Assembly (NCBI GenBank): GCA_013202335.1
Contig: JABMQR010000157.1
Coordinates: 1-16,760 of the forward strand
Source of the DNA: Bacteroidota bacterium
GTDB lineage: Bacteria; Spirochaetota; Spirochaetia; JABMQR01
Direction: 5' to 3'
DNA length: 16,760 nt
Positions 6,661 through 15,186 of the stretch are shown piece by piece; the stretch's first letter is position 1; each line of letters starts with the position of its first letter. The notes under the pieces are model-generated. The model was not told where the DNA came from. It ran no database searches and saw only the letters and a list, made by a program, of their open reading frames with translations. Made by a program: the position numbers and the translations under genes.

Positions 6661-6731
6661 GTTTTTAAACAGGCTCAACGTGATTTCTCAATAGAAAACT
6701 CCATCATGGAATTTTTATAAGGAAATACGCA

Positions 6732-6859
6732 GTTTTCTCCTATCCGGACTCTACCGTCGGTACCGGAATTACACCGGTTCAACCCTTTATTAAAGGTTCG
6801 CGGACTTTCACCGCCGGTCGGGAATTGTCCCATAAAGGAACGCACCCTACCCCGAAAAC
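6732..6859 (-). promoter_or_regulatory. FMN riboswitch (RFN element) controlling ribH
   Basis: The minus strand shows the conserved FMN aptamer landmarks in order: GTTTTCGGGGTAGGGTGC, ATTCCCGACCGGCGGTGA, AGTCCGCGA, then GGTGTAATTCCGGTACCGAC, GGTAGAGTCCGGAT and GGAGAAAAC. The P1 stem is GTTTTC (6859-6854) paired with GAAAAC (6737-6732). The 3' strand of P1, AGAAAACT (6738-6731), can instead pair perfectly with AGTTTTCT (6700-6693). This gives two exclusive folds, as riboswitch platforms require. FMN should favour P1 and shut off ribH through the terminator at 6633-6660. How the alternative stem prevents the terminator is not obvious by eye. Confidence 0.97.
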
Positions 6860-6867
6860 ATATTATT

Positions 6868-6896
6868 ACGATATCGCAACACACATTTTATGTCAA
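6868..6896 (-). promoter_or_regulatory. Promoter of the FMN riboswitch-ribH transcript
   Basis: Minus-strand TTGACA (6896-6891) and TATCGT (6873-6868) are 17 bases apart. Transcription would begin near 6861, immediately before the 5' strand of aptamer stem P1, which supports the assignment. Confidence 0.8.
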
Positions 6897-6929
6897 GCTT
6901 CATGAAATCTTATAGCAAAAGTCCGGCAA

Positions 6930-6958
6930 TTGATTTATCCCTGCTGCTTATGTATAAT
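6930..6958 (+). promoter_or_regulatory. Promoter of the prfA-prmC-rel operon
   Basis: TTGATT (6930-6935) and TATAAT (6953-6958) are 17 bases apart, with a TG two bases before the -10 box. A small perfect hairpin, GACGCT-CC-AGCGTC (6963-6976), falls at about the expected 5' end of the mRNA. The promoter diverges from the riboswitch promoter. Confidence 0.8.
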
Positions 6959-7015
6959 AACGGACGCTCCAGCGTCGTAACTAAAATATTTAACAAACTG
7001 GAGCAGGAGTTAATT

Positions 7016-8080
7016 ATGTTAGAGAAATTAGAGGGGATAGTCGAGCGTTATCACTTAGTAGAAACCATGCTTGCCAGTCCTGATATTATGAAAGATATGA
7101 ATAAATACCGCGAGATCATGCAGGAACACTCCCATTTACAGGGAGTTGTGTCTGAATTTCACAATTATAAGCGTTTGTCTGAGGAAATTACTGACGCTAA
7201 AGCACTTATGGATGAAGAGACAGATTCTGATATGCGTGAAATGGCTGAAGAAGAGATGAAGCAGCTCAAAGAGGATCTGGTAAAATCTGAAATTAATTTA
7301 AAAAAACTTCTCGTACCAAAAGACCCTCTTGACGGAAAAAATATTATTATGGAAATCCGTGCTGGAACCGGTGGGGATGAAGCTGCTCTTTTTTCAGCCG
7401 ATCTCTACCGAATGTACTCCCATTATGCAGAAACCAGAAAGTGGAAAATCGAGATTCTTTCCATGAATGAAACCGGAATTGGTGGGCTGAAAGAGATAAT
7501 CTATTCAATTTCAGGGAAAGAAGTATATGGAAACATGAGATGGGAAAGTGGTGTCCACCGTGTTCAGCGAGTACCGACAACTGAATCAAGCGGGCGCATA
7601 CATACATCCGCTGTGACCGTGGCAGTACTTCCGGAAGCAGAAGAAACAGACATCAACCTAAGCCCGGAAGATCTAAAAATTGATGTATACCGATCATCAG
7701 GTCCTGGGGGACAAAGTGTTAATACCACCGACTCAGCAGTTCGTATCACTCACCTCCCAACTGGGCTTGTGGTAACCTGCCAGGATGAAAAATCTCAAAT
7801 AAAAAACCGGGCTAAAGCCCTGCGTGTACTCCGTGCCAGACTGTACGAACTGGAAGAGGATAAAAAACAGAAGGAACGAGCTGAAAACAGAAAAAGTCAG
7901 GTAGGAAGCGGTGACAGATCAGAACGGATACGAACGTATAATTTCCCACAGAATCGTGTAACTGATCACCGAATCAATTTGACTCTCTATAAACTTGATG
8001 CAATTCTGCAGGGAACTTTGGATGAAGTAATTGATGCAATGAAGTTCCATGCAGGTGAGGAAGCTCTGAAAAACAGCTAA
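7016..8080 (+). CDS. prfA: Peptide chain release factor 1 (RF1)
   Basis: A 354-residue class I release factor that recognises UAA and UAG and triggers peptide release on the ribosome. It carries the GGQ motif (GPGGQSVN, 229-236) whose glutamine is methylated by PrmC. Its stop-codon recognition segment [14 protein letters not shown] (185-198) contains a P-x-T tripeptide, marking RF1 and not RF2. The N-terminal helical region (1-100) is charged and coiled-coil-like. The frame is open upstream to 6890, but the ATG at 7016 has AGGAG nine bases before it, gives the usual RF1 length, and lies behind the promoter at 6930-6958. The stop codon overlaps the prmC start by one base (TAATG), which suggests translational coupling. 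Confidence 0.97.
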   Translation: MLEKLEGIVERYHLVETMLASPDIMKDMNKYREIMQEHSHLQGVVSEFHNYKRLSEEITDAKALMDEETDSDMREMAEEEMKQLKEDLVKSEINLKKLLVPKDPLDGKNIIMEIRAGTGGDEAALFSADLYRMYSHYAETRKWKIEILSMNETGIGGLKEIIYSISGKEVYGNMRWESGVHRVQRVPTTESSGRIHTSAVTVAVLPEAEETDINLSPEDLKIDVYRSSGPGGQSVNTTDSAVRITHLPTGLVVTCQDEKSQIKNRAKALRVLRARLYELEEDKKQKERAENRKSQVGSGDRSERIRTYNFPQNRVTDHRINLTLYKLDAILQGTLDEVIDAMKFHAGEEALKNS

Positions 8081-8949
8081 TGATGCGTACAATTCCCGCA
8101 ATTCAAAATACTTATCGTGAACTCATGCAGTTAGGAACATATACCCTGACAGCAGCAGGTGTGACAGATACTCCATATCTCGATGCACTTCTTCTTTTGT
8201 GTCATGTTTCCGGGAAAACACGTGAGCAGATGCTCGCATCGCTTCCGGATCATACAAACAATGAAACCATGGGTACGTATAATAAACTCCTCATGGTCCG
8301 GAAAACCGGCAAACCTATTGCATATATACTAAAAAATAAAGAGTTCTATGGTCATGATTTCTATGTTGATGAAAGAGTTCTGATCCCACGCCCGGACACT
8401 GAACTTCTCGTAGAAACGGCTCTTTCACTGTTCAAACGTGGATTGCCGGACAACTCAATTCTCGATCTCTGTACAGGATCCGGATGTGTCGGTATCTCTA
8501 TACAGGCTGAAATTCCAGGTGCCGATATCTCTTTAAGTGATATTTCCTCAGATGCTCTGAACGTTAGTAACATAAATTCACAGCGGATTCTTGGAAAAGA
8601 ACTCTCTCTTTATCACTCGAATTTACTTGAATCAATTCCGGGACCCTTTTCTCTTATTGCATCAAACCCTCCCTACCTAACCCTTAATGAGTGCATGCAG
8701 GAGGATCTTGTGGCAAGGGGAGAACCTGAGAATGCCCTCGCTGCAGGAATTGACGGTCTGGATATAATTCGCAGGCTTGCCCGCCAGGGGTTTGCTAAAC
8801 TGCATAAAAAGGGATATCTTATTATTGAATGTGGATTTGATCAGGCTCAGCGAGTATCTGAAATCATGAGTTTTGCGGGTTTTGTACATACAGAAATCCT
8901 GAAAGATTTAGCAGGCCGTGATAGAGTTGTAATGGGGAGCAAAGGGTAA
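8080..8949 (+). CDS. prmC: Release factor glutamine methyltransferase
   Basis: A 289-residue SAM-dependent N5-glutamine methyltransferase that modifies the GGQ glutamine of release factors. The helical N-terminal domain (1-85) is followed by VLIPRPDTELLVE (100-112), the SAM-binding LDLCTGSGCVG (128-138), an acidic strand end at LSDIS (152-156) and the catalytic NPPY (196-199), which binds the glutamine side chain. Length and motif order are normal. The ATG shares its A with the prfA stop; a second ATG follows directly at 8083. There is no separate strong ribosome binding site, so it probably depends on coupling with prfA, whose product is its substrate. Confidence 0.96.
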   Translation: MMRTIPAIQNTYRELMQLGTYTLTAAGVTDTPYLDALLLLCHVSGKTREQMLASLPDHTNNETMGTYNKLLMVRKTGKPIAYILKNKEFYGHDFYVDERVLIPRPDTELLVETALSLFKRGLPDNSILDLCTGSGCVGISIQAEIPGADISLSDISSDALNVSNINSQRILGKELSLYHSNLLESIPGPFSLIASNPPYLTLNECMQEDLVARGEPENALAAGIDGLDIIRRLARQGFAKLHKKGYLIIECGFDQAQRVSEIMSFAGFVHTEILKDLAGRDRVVMGSKG

Positions 8950-8956
8950 CAGGCGT

Positions 8957-10957
8957 ATGGAAGACCTTATTGCCATTTTTGAAAAAAAATTAGAACACTA
9001 TTCCGAATCGGATAAAGTCCGTATTCTGGAAGCTGCGGTTTGGGCTGAATCCCTTCACAGAGATCAAAAACGCGCCAGCGGAGAGCCATTCTTTATCCAC
9101 CCCTATCATGTTGCAGAAATACTTGTTGATATGCACATGGATCCAGATTCCATTATTGCCGGATTTCTTCATGACATCAGGGAAGACACCACAACTGCCC
9201 ACGATGATATTATTGCAAAATTCGGGAAAACAGCAGCGGTACTTGTCGATGGAGTGACAAAAATATCAATCCTTAAAGTGAAGAATAAAAGCGTTCAGGC
9301 TGCTGAAACAATGCGGAAAATGCTTTTTGCCATGACTAAGGATATCAGGGTAATAATCATTAAACTGGCTGATAAGCTGCATAATATGAGGACCCTGGCA
9401 TTTCTTCCAAAAGAGAAAGCCAAACGGATTGCAAACGAATGTCTGGATATCTATGCTCCGCTTGCTGCCCGTCTGGGGATATCCTGGATGAAGGCAGAAC
9501 TTGAGGATCTCTCTTTCAAAGCTCTCAATCCTGACATGTACCAATATATCAAAGATTTTCTTCTTGCTAAAAAGAGTGAGAGAACTGAGTTCCTAAAACG
9601 GGTGGAGAAAGCAATCTACCGGGCCTCAGGAGAAGAAGGTATACGTGACTTAAATGTCTCAACCCGTGCCAAACATTTCTATTCCATTTACCGTAAAATG
9701 AAAAAAAGAAAGAAGGAACTGGATGAGATTTTTGATTTGATGGGAGTCAGGATCCTTTGTAATACAACAAACGAGTGTTATACGATTTTGGGTATCGTGC
9801 ATAAACTCTGGCCGCCTATTGAGGGAAGATTTAAGGACTTTATAGCTATGCCGAAGGCCAATCAGTATCAAAGCCTTCACACTTCCGTCATGAGCTATGA
9901 CGGAAAAATTCTTGAGATCCAGATTCGTACCAAAGCAATGCATTATACTGCTGAGTTTGGGGTCGCCGCCCACTGGACATATAAGCAGGAATTTGGCGGT
10001 GCAAAACTGCCTGACAGCTCACTTGGGATAATTAATAAACTTAAATCCTGGGAAAATGACTTTGAGACTGAGAACTACTTCGATGATATTAAACTTGAGC
10101 TTTTGAAAGACTCAATTTATGTCTTCACCCCTAAAGGTCATATAGTTGAACTTCCGTTAAATTCCACGGCAATTGATTTTGCCTATCATATTCATACAGA
10201 GGTGGGAAATCGTGTAGTTGGAGCAAAAGCTGATGGGGCTATTATTCCCCTGAGTCTGCCCCTGAAAAACACACAGGTAATAGAGATACTCACTTCACCG
10301 AATGCCCGTCCTAATATTAATTGGCTTAGAATGGCACAGACTTCCCGGGCAAGGCAGAAAATACGTAACTGGCTCAACAAGCATGATGAAAGTCTCCTTA
10401 TTGATAAGAGTATCATTGCCAAGAAGAAACCGGAAAAGACAGCAGAACCTGAACCTGTTGATCAGTATGATACCGAGAAAGAGCCTGAACATATTATTAC
10501 TCAGGTAATGGATAAGTCGAAACTTGCATTCCGTATCGGTAATGAGAAGAATATGATGATCAGTATTGCGCAATGTTGTGAACCATCCAGAGGGGATGAT
10601 ATTGTCGGTTATATTTCAAGAGGTCGGGGAATAATTGTTCATCGGCGTGACTGCACTAATCTTGAACACATAAAAGAGATTGAAGATCGTAGTATTGAAG
10701 TGGAGTGGGAAGCCTCCTCTCCACGAAAAACCCGACAATTTAAGGTAACAAGCCGCATAACATCTGATCTCTTCTCAGAAATTGAAGGTGCGGTAAAAAA
10801 ATACCGGGGACACTTAATAGAAGGAAAGCTGGAAGAGACTGATAATGAGCGCCTAACCGGTAGTTTCACCATGGAAGTGGATCGGGATGATGATTTTAAG
10901 AAAGTCTTAAAGAGTATCCGAATGATTCCTTCTATTCTTAATCTCTATCAGCTATAA
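8957..10957 (+). CDS. rel: Bifunctional (p)ppGpp synthetase/hydrolase (Rel/SpoT)
   Basis: A 666-residue long RelA/SpoT homologue that makes and degrades the stringent-response alarmone (p)ppGpp. The hydrolase HD domain has FIHPYHVAEIL (H48), FLHDIREDT (H72-D73) and IKLADKLHNMRTL (D139). The synthetase domain has FYSIYRKMKK (241-250), LMGVRIL, RFKDFIAMPKANQYQSLHT (291-309) and EIQIRTKAMHYTAEFGVAAHW (320-340). The RxKD motif (R291, D294), not ExDD, is the mark of bifunctional enzymes, so both activities are expected. TGS (about 385-447), a conserved-cysteine/zinc-finger segment (AQCCEPSRGDDIVGYISRG, 538-556; RRDC, 563-566) and a C-terminal ACT domain (about 593-666) follow. It starts 7 bases after prmC in the same operon. 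The linker at 480-515 is rich in Lys, Pro and Glu. Confidence 0.96.
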   Translation: MEDLIAIFEKKLEHYSESDKVRILEAAVWAESLHRDQKRASGEPFFIHPYHVAEILVDMHMDPDSIIAGFLHDIREDTTTAHDDIIAKFGKTAAVLVDGVTKISILKVKNKSVQAAETMRKMLFAMTKDIRVIIIKLADKLHNMRTLAFLPKEKAKRIANECLDIYAPLAARLGISWMKAELEDLSFKALNPDMYQYIKDFLLAKKSERTEFLKRVEKAIYRASGEEGIRDLNVSTRAKHFYSIYRKMKKRKKELDEIFDLMGVRILCNTTNECYTILGIVHKLWPPIEGRFKDFIAMPKANQYQSLHTSVMSYDGKILEIQIRTKAMHYTAEFGVAAHWTYKQEFGGAKLPDSSLGIINKLKSWENDFETENYFDDIKLELLKDSIYVFTPKGHIVELPLNSTAIDFAYHIHTEVGNRVVGAKADGAIIPLSLPLKNTQVIEILTSPNARPNINWLRMAQTSRARQKIRNWLNKHDESLLIDKSIIAKKKPEKTAEPEPVDQYDTEKEPEHIITQVMDKSKLAFRIGNEKNMMISIAQCCEPSRGDDIVGYISRGRGIIVHRRDCTNLEHIKEIEDRSIEVEWEASSPRKTRQFKVTSRITSDLFSEIEGAVKKYRGHLIEGKLEETDNERLTGSFTMEVDRDDDFKKVLKSIRMIPSILNLYQL

Positions 10958-11328
10958 ACGACCAAAGGTTGGAGGCCGGATAGCAGGAGGCTGGAAATTG
11001 GGGAATTTAACTAGTGGCACGAAGCGTGGTGTTGAGATGAAAATATACTTTTAGGAATTGCCATGTATCCCGCTGATTCTAAACTCATCCCCACTTCCGA
11101 ATAACAGACAACTAATTACTTGAAACATTTCCCACCCTTTTCAAGTCAGTTAATATTCATAGTATCAGCCCGAATAACTAAGTTGTACAGTTACTGCAGT
11201 AATTAAACAGAGGACTTCAGTACTTATTCAAGACCGAATCAAACTGGAATATTTCTATAAAACCGCTAATTGTGCATACACATTCCTTACCTATTTTCTC
11301 ACGGAATAGACAAAAGAGTAATTTTCTA
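10958..11328. other. Intergenic region after rel, no gene seen
   Basis: No credible coding frame is visible on either strand. It holds a small stem after rel (CCAA/TTGG, 10962-10972), an 8-bp hairpin ACTTGAAA/TTTCAAGT with a 13-base loop (11118-11146), and a 12-base perfect palindrome TTACTGCAGTAA (11191-11202). None has a T-run, so the end of the rel transcript is not located. The palindrome could be a regulator site but has no partner copy nearby. Confidence 0.5.
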
Positions 11329-11346
11329 TTGACTCATGTGGTCAAT
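11329..11346. promoter_or_regulatory. Candidate TetR operator 1
   Basis: TTGACTCATGTGGTCAAT covers the -35 box. With the preceding A its ends form ATTGAC/GTCAAT. It has the same pattern as the site 33 bases downstream: TTGAC, six bases, GGTC, two purines, T. Confidence 0.55.
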
Positions 11347-11357
11347 GGGTGTATTGT
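11329..11357 (+). promoter_or_regulatory. Promoter of the TetR-ABC cassette
   Basis: TTGACT (11329-11334) and TATTGT (11352-11357) are 17 bases apart, giving a start near 11364 and a leader of about 48 bases before the tetR-like ATG. Confidence 0.7.
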
Positions 11358-11361
11358 TATA

Positions 11362-11379
11362 TTGACCAGCTTGGTCGGT
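11362..11379. promoter_or_regulatory. Candidate TetR operator 2
   Basis: TTGACCAGCTTGGTCGGT covers the expected transcription start and contains the palindrome GACCA-GCT-TGGTC. It lies 33 bases, about three helical turns, from operator 1, with the -10 box between them. Autorepression by the adjacent TetR-like protein is the likely purpose. Confidence 0.6.
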
Positions 11380-11411
11380 TATTTACCAGAAGTAAATCAA
11401 GGGAGGCAGGC

Positions 11412-12044
11412 ATGGAAGATGTTCTTCAAAATCTGGATACAGAAAAAAGAGACCGCATAATCAACAGTGCTATTGAAGAGTTCTCACTATACCCCTTTAG
11501 CAAAGCCTCTACCAACAACATAGTAAAGAATGCAGGGATATCAAAAGGTCTTTTATTCCACTATTTTGGTAATAAAAAGGATTTGTATGATTATATTTCA
11601 GGATTTGTCATTAAAAAACTATTCAAAGAAGTCTCTGAAAGAATTGATTGGGACAATACTGATATATTTGAACGAATAAAGCAAATTGCTTTAACTAAAA
11701 TTCAATTAACTACCGTTTATCCCCAACTCTTCTCATTTGCGATCAACTTATTCACGAAAGAGAATACCATAAATTTTAATCAAGTTTTAAAAATTTATGA
11801 AACCTTCGGCATAAATATTCAAGAGCTTTTCAAGAAAGTGTATCAACACAACATAGATTATACGAAATTTAAAGACGCTGGTAATATTGGTAGAAGTGTC
11901 GACATAATTCGTTGGACAATCGAGAAATTTACAGAGGAAAAAATCATGACGTTAGATTTCTCAAATGATCTTGAAATTATTATTAAAAAGGCTGCAGACG
12001 AAATGAACGAATATACTGATGTCTTAAAAAAGGCATTTTATTAA
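11412..12044 (+). CDS. TetR/AcrR-family transcriptional regulator
   Basis: A 210-residue one-component regulator. The N-terminal DNA-binding domain (about 9-60) shows the family pattern: EKRDRIINSAIEEFSLYPFS, then TNNIVKNAGISKGLLFHYFGNKKDLYDYI. The remaining helical C-terminal domain would bind an unknown ligand and dimerise. The start at 11412 is set by GGGAGG five bases upstream; the frame is open earlier, but the extra codons would lie in the promoter. Composition is visibly richer in A/T and in Lys, Asn and Ile codons than in rel, hinting at separate origin. It is followed by the ABC ATPase gene 26 bases later, so it probably regulates the whole cassette. Confidence 0.93.
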   Translation: MEDVLQNLDTEKRDRIINSAIEEFSLYPFSKASTNNIVKNAGISKGLLFHYFGNKKDLYDYISGFVIKKLFKEVSERIDWDNTDIFERIKQIALTKIQLTTVYPQLFSFAINLFTKENTINFNQVLKIYETFGINIQELFKKVYQHNIDYTKFKDAGNIGRSVDIIRWTIEKFTEEKIMTLDFSNDLEIIIKKAADEMNEYTDVLKKAFY

Positions 12045-12070
12045 GAAGGATAAATTGAAGGAGTATCAAA

Positions 12071-12925
12071 ATGATTTCAGTAAAAGAACTTTCTCATTCC
12101 TATAATAAGGATGGAAAACTTGCGGTTAACAACATCAGTTTTGAAGTTGCAAAAGGTGAAACTTTTGGATTTTTAGGACCGTCAGGAGCCGGCAAGTCCA
12201 CAACTCAGGGAATACTAACCGGACTGCTCAAACAGCAAAGCGGGGAAGTCTCTGTTGCAGGGTATGATACCAAAAAAGTACAAAACGAAAGATTTAACAA
12301 AATCGGTGTATCTTTTGAACAGTCAAATGTGTACGGCAAGTTGACAGCAAAGGAAAATCTGGACTTCTATGCAAAACTTTTTGATGTACCTACCCGTAAT
12401 TCTGAAGAACTAATCCGTTTAGTGGGACTGGATGGAAAAGAAAATGTGAGAGCCGGCGAATTTTCAAAGGGTATGAAACACCGCCTGACATTTGCCCGTT
12501 CCATGGTTAACAATCCTGAACTCTGGTTTCTTGATGAACCGACAACAGGACTGGATCCAACGATTGCTGCAACCATTAAGGACATAATAAGAGAACAGAG
12601 TGCAAAAGGCGTTACAACATTCCTCTCAACTCATAATATGTATATAGCTGATGAACTTTGTGACAGAGTTGCTTTCATAATTGATGGTGTGATAAAGCTT
12701 ATCGATACACCAAAGAACTTAAAGCTGCAATATGGTCAGAAGTTAATCGATATAGAATATATTAAAGATGGTCAGGTAATAAAAGAGACCCTGAAAACCG
12801 TAGAGGATCATGACAGAAAACGCATTGGTGAAATAGTAAATACCTATGATATCCAGACAATGCATTCAAAAGAGGCAACTCTGGAGGAAATATTTATCCA
12901 GGTAACCGGAAGGGGGCTTGTGTAG
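12071..12925 (+). CDS. ABC transporter ATP-binding protein (ABC-2 exporter type)
   Basis: A 284-residue ATPase subunit that would power the two permeases encoded next. It shows Walker A GPSGAGKST (36-44), Q-loop Gln84 (SFEQSNVYG), a signature of the form FSKGMKHRL (131-139) in place of LSGGQ, Walker B LWFLDEP (151-157) and the switch histidine His188 (STHNM). The KGM-type signature and the LTAKENLDFYAKLF segment are typical of DrrA-like and antibiotic or lipid exporters with ABC-2 permeases. The C-terminal 70 residues form the usual extra domain of such exporters. AAGGAG lies eight bases upstream of the ATG. Only one base separates its stop from the next gene. Confidence 0.95.
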   Translation: MISVKELSHSYNKDGKLAVNNISFEVAKGETFGFLGPSGAGKSTTQGILTGLLKQQSGEVSVAGYDTKKVQNERFNKIGVSFEQSNVYGKLTAKENLDFYAKLFDVPTRNSEELIRLVGLDGKENVRAGEFSKGMKHRLTFARSMVNNPELWFLDEPTTGLDPTIAATIKDIIREQSAKGVTTFLSTHNMYIADELCDRVAFIIDGVIKLIDTPKNLKLQYGQKLIDIEYIKDGQVIKETLKTVEDHDRKRIGEIVNTYDIQTMHSKEATLEEIFIQVTGRGLV

Positions 12926-12926
12926 C

Positions 12927-14114
12927 ATGAAACTACTAAGCAGTTACAGAAAAGAGATGAAGATTGCAGCCAGGGGTTTTTACTTCTATATTGAAATCTT
13001 CATAGCAGTTATTATGCTGGTGATACTCTTGTTTGCTGTAAATGAAAATCCTACCAGTAAAAGCAAAGAATACTTGTATTACGACATGCCGCAGGAAGTC
13101 ATAAATTATATGATGGACAGAGATATACAAGAGGGAAAATTACGGTTTGCTGAACCTGCTGAAATCAAAGTAAAGCCGGTAGAATTTGAAATTACTAACC
13201 AGGAAACAGGCGAAAAAAAATCATATAATTTTACCGAAGAAGCAACAATTGCCCTGCAAACTCTGGAATCGCTTGATCCCGAAACAGGGGAGCTTGCAAA
13301 GACAATATACATCGTTGAATCAGAAGAGGATATGATCCGAATTGCATACAGTGAGATTGAGACTGGCGCTACCATTAAAATGGATAAAACCGGTGAGTTC
13401 TCCTATAAATACTATATGCAGGGATATGAAACGGACAGACTGGAAAACCTTCTGTACATACTGCACAATGAATCACCTGATGTAGTCAAGGCACAGCTGG
13501 ATAAACAAGTTATAAGAACATTGAACGTAACCGAAAAACTAAACAACAGGCAGAATCTGGTTCCTGTGTTTATTGCTTTTGCAGGTGCGCTCATGGGTTT
13601 CTTCATAGTTATGGCTTATATATTCCTCGACAAGTCAGAAGGAGTTATCCGTGCATTTGCGGTAACCCCGTCATCTGTATGGAAATATCTCATTACTAAA
13701 ATCATGGTAATACTGTCAACGGTAGTTGTATCGACGTCAGTTATCACCATCCCGGTAATGGGAGGCCAGCCCAATTATTTAATGCTTTACATTTTCCTGA
13801 TAACAGTAACTTTTTCTATGGCCTCTTTAGGACTACTTGTTGCAAGTTTCTTTGATTCGTTATCAAAATCTTTTGGGGTTATGTATGGAATAATGATGGC
13901 ATTGATGATTCCTGCATTCTCCTACTATATACCGAGTTTTGATCCTGTGTGGCTAAGATTCTTCCCAACCTATCCTATGCTGCAGGGGTTCAAGGAAATA
14001 CTGCTTAATGGCGATATGGGTTATGTACTGATGTATTCGGGAGTATTCCTGGTTGGCGGCATAGTGCTGTTCCTGCTGGCAAATATTCGGTTTAAGAAAA
14101 CACTAACGGTGTAA
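12927..14114 (+). CDS. ABC-2 type permease with a large extracytoplasmic domain
   Basis: A 395-residue membrane subunit. One helix at about 20-38 is followed by a hydrophilic stretch of about 170 residues (40-210) that should lie outside the membrane, then five helices (about 211-233, 254-276, 284-306, 316-336, 366-386). Between helices 2 and 3 the cytoplasmic loop LDKSEGVIRAFAVTPSS (234-250) resembles the coupling loop of ABC-2 permeases. The external domain is rich in Glu, Thr and Lys with no recognisable catalytic motif. The ATG at 12927 follows the ATPase stop by one base, with AGGGGG ten bases upstream; an in-frame TTG at 12918 is less likely. It probably forms a heterodimer with the next gene product. 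Confidence 0.9.
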   Translation: MKLLSSYRKEMKIAARGFYFYIEIFIAVIMLVILLFAVNENPTSKSKEYLYYDMPQEVINYMMDRDIQEGKLRFAEPAEIKVKPVEFEITNQETGEKKSYNFTEEATIALQTLESLDPETGELAKTIYIVESEEDMIRIAYSEIETGATIKMDKTGEFSYKYYMQGYETDRLENLLYILHNESPDVVKAQLDKQVIRTLNVTEKLNNRQNLVPVFIAFAGALMGFFIVMAYIFLDKSEGVIRAFAVTPSSVWKYLITKIMVILSTVVVSTSVITIPVMGGQPNYLMLYIFLITVTFSMASLGLLVASFFDSLSKSFGVMYGIMMALMIPAFSYYIPSFDPVWLRFFPTYPMLQGFKEILLNGDMGYVLMYSGVFLVGGIVLFLLANIRFKKTLTV

Positions 14115-14126
14115 GGAGGTCATAAA

Positions 14127-15134
14127 ATGATTAAAAAACTTTTTGTAGTATTCAAAAAAGATTTCTTAACTTCCAGAAGAGACTTTATGGCTGTATACAT
14201 CATGATAGCCCCACTTCTTATAGCAGTAGGCATAACATTTTTTGTACCGGGACTTAACGATACTACGGTGAATTTAGCGATGCTGAAAAGCGACGACACG
14301 CAGCATATAGCATATATGGAGCAGTTTGCTAAGGTAGAATTATTCAGCAGTATGGCTGAAATGGAAAGACGTGTTCTGAAAAGGGATGATATTGCGGCAA
14401 TAGCCCCAAAGGGAGATGGTGACGGGTATGAAATCATCCTTCAGGGTAACGAGGATGATATTATTGAATCCTATACTGTTTTGTTAAATTCTTTTTATGA
14501 ACTGGGATCCACCAGGGAAGAGACTACAGCTCAGTTGATTTCTTTTGGCAGGACCGTTCCACCACTGAAGGCAAAGCTGGTGAATATGCTCATTTCCATG
14601 ACAATTATGCTGGCCGGTATGTTAATCTCCATCAGTATTGTTGAAGAAAAGAGCGAAAACACTATAAATGCACTAAATGTCACTCCTATTTCCCAGACTG
14701 GATTTGTGTTAGGCAAAAGTCTCTTAGGCGGAATAGTTGCAATGATAGGTATAATTTGTGCAGTTTTGATAACTGGATTCTATGATATTAACTGGTTTAT
14801 GATACTGATTGTAGGGTTTACCTCTATGATGTTAAGCTTTATCATTGGCTTTCTGCAAGGTCTCAGCAGTGATGATGTCATGGAAGCTGCAGCAGGGGTA
14901 AAGATGATTATGCTTCCTATAGCCGGATCAATAGCCGGATACGAATTACTGGCAGACAAATGGCAGTGGACCATGTATTGGAGCCCATTTTATTGGGCCT
15001 ATAAAGCAAATAACCTGATTTTGGCAAAAACAGCTGATTGGGGAACGGTACTGTTATGTACAGCAATGGTAATCGCATTATCATTACTTATCTACATAAT
15101 TTCTCTTCCCAAAATAAGAAAGGGATTAAGCTAA
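14127..15134 (+). CDS. ABC-2 type permease, second subunit
   Basis: A 335-residue membrane protein with the same plan as its neighbour but a shorter external part. The first helix is at about 22-40, the extracytoplasmic segment at 41-148, and five helices follow (about 150-172, 195-216, 222-244, 257-275, 306-326). The loop IVEEKSENTINALNVTPISQ (171-190) is the typical ABC-2 coupling segment between helices 2 and 3. A very strong AAGGAGGT lies upstream of the ATG, 12 bases after the first permease. With the ATPase it should form an asymmetric exporter; the substrate (drug, lipid, peptide or ion) cannot be read from sequence. Confidence 0.92.
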   Translation: MIKKLFVVFKKDFLTSRRDFMAVYIMIAPLLIAVGITFFVPGLNDTTVNLAMLKSDDTQHIAYMEQFAKVELFSSMAEMERRVLKRDDIAAIAPKGDGDGYEIILQGNEDDIIESYTVLLNSFYELGSTREETTAQLISFGRTVPPLKAKLVNMLISMTIMLAGMLISISIVEEKSENTINALNVTPISQTGFVLGKSLLGGIVAMIGIICAVLITGFYDINWFMILIVGFTSMMLSFIIGFLQGLSSDDVMEAAAGVKMIMLPIAGSIAGYELLADKWQWTMYWSPFYWAYKANNLILAKTADWGTVLLCTAMVIALSLLIYIISLPKIRKGLS

Positions 15135-15186
15135 GCTTAAGAAATAGTATAGACTAAATATAAAGTGTAAAAAAGGAGAAAGTGTT

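Noticed and set aside
6675..6884. 69-codon minus-strand frame over the FMN riboswitch
   Set aside because: The region is fully explained by the conserved riboswitch RNA; the reading frame is a by-product.
6890..7015. N-terminal extension of RF1 to 6890
   Set aside because: It would start inside the divergent riboswitch promoter, upstream of the prfA promoter; the ATG at 7016 has AGGAG and the normal family length.
11349..11411. N-terminal extension of the TetR protein
   Set aside because: It would start within the promoter, before the transcription start; the ATG at 11412 has a strong ribosome binding site.
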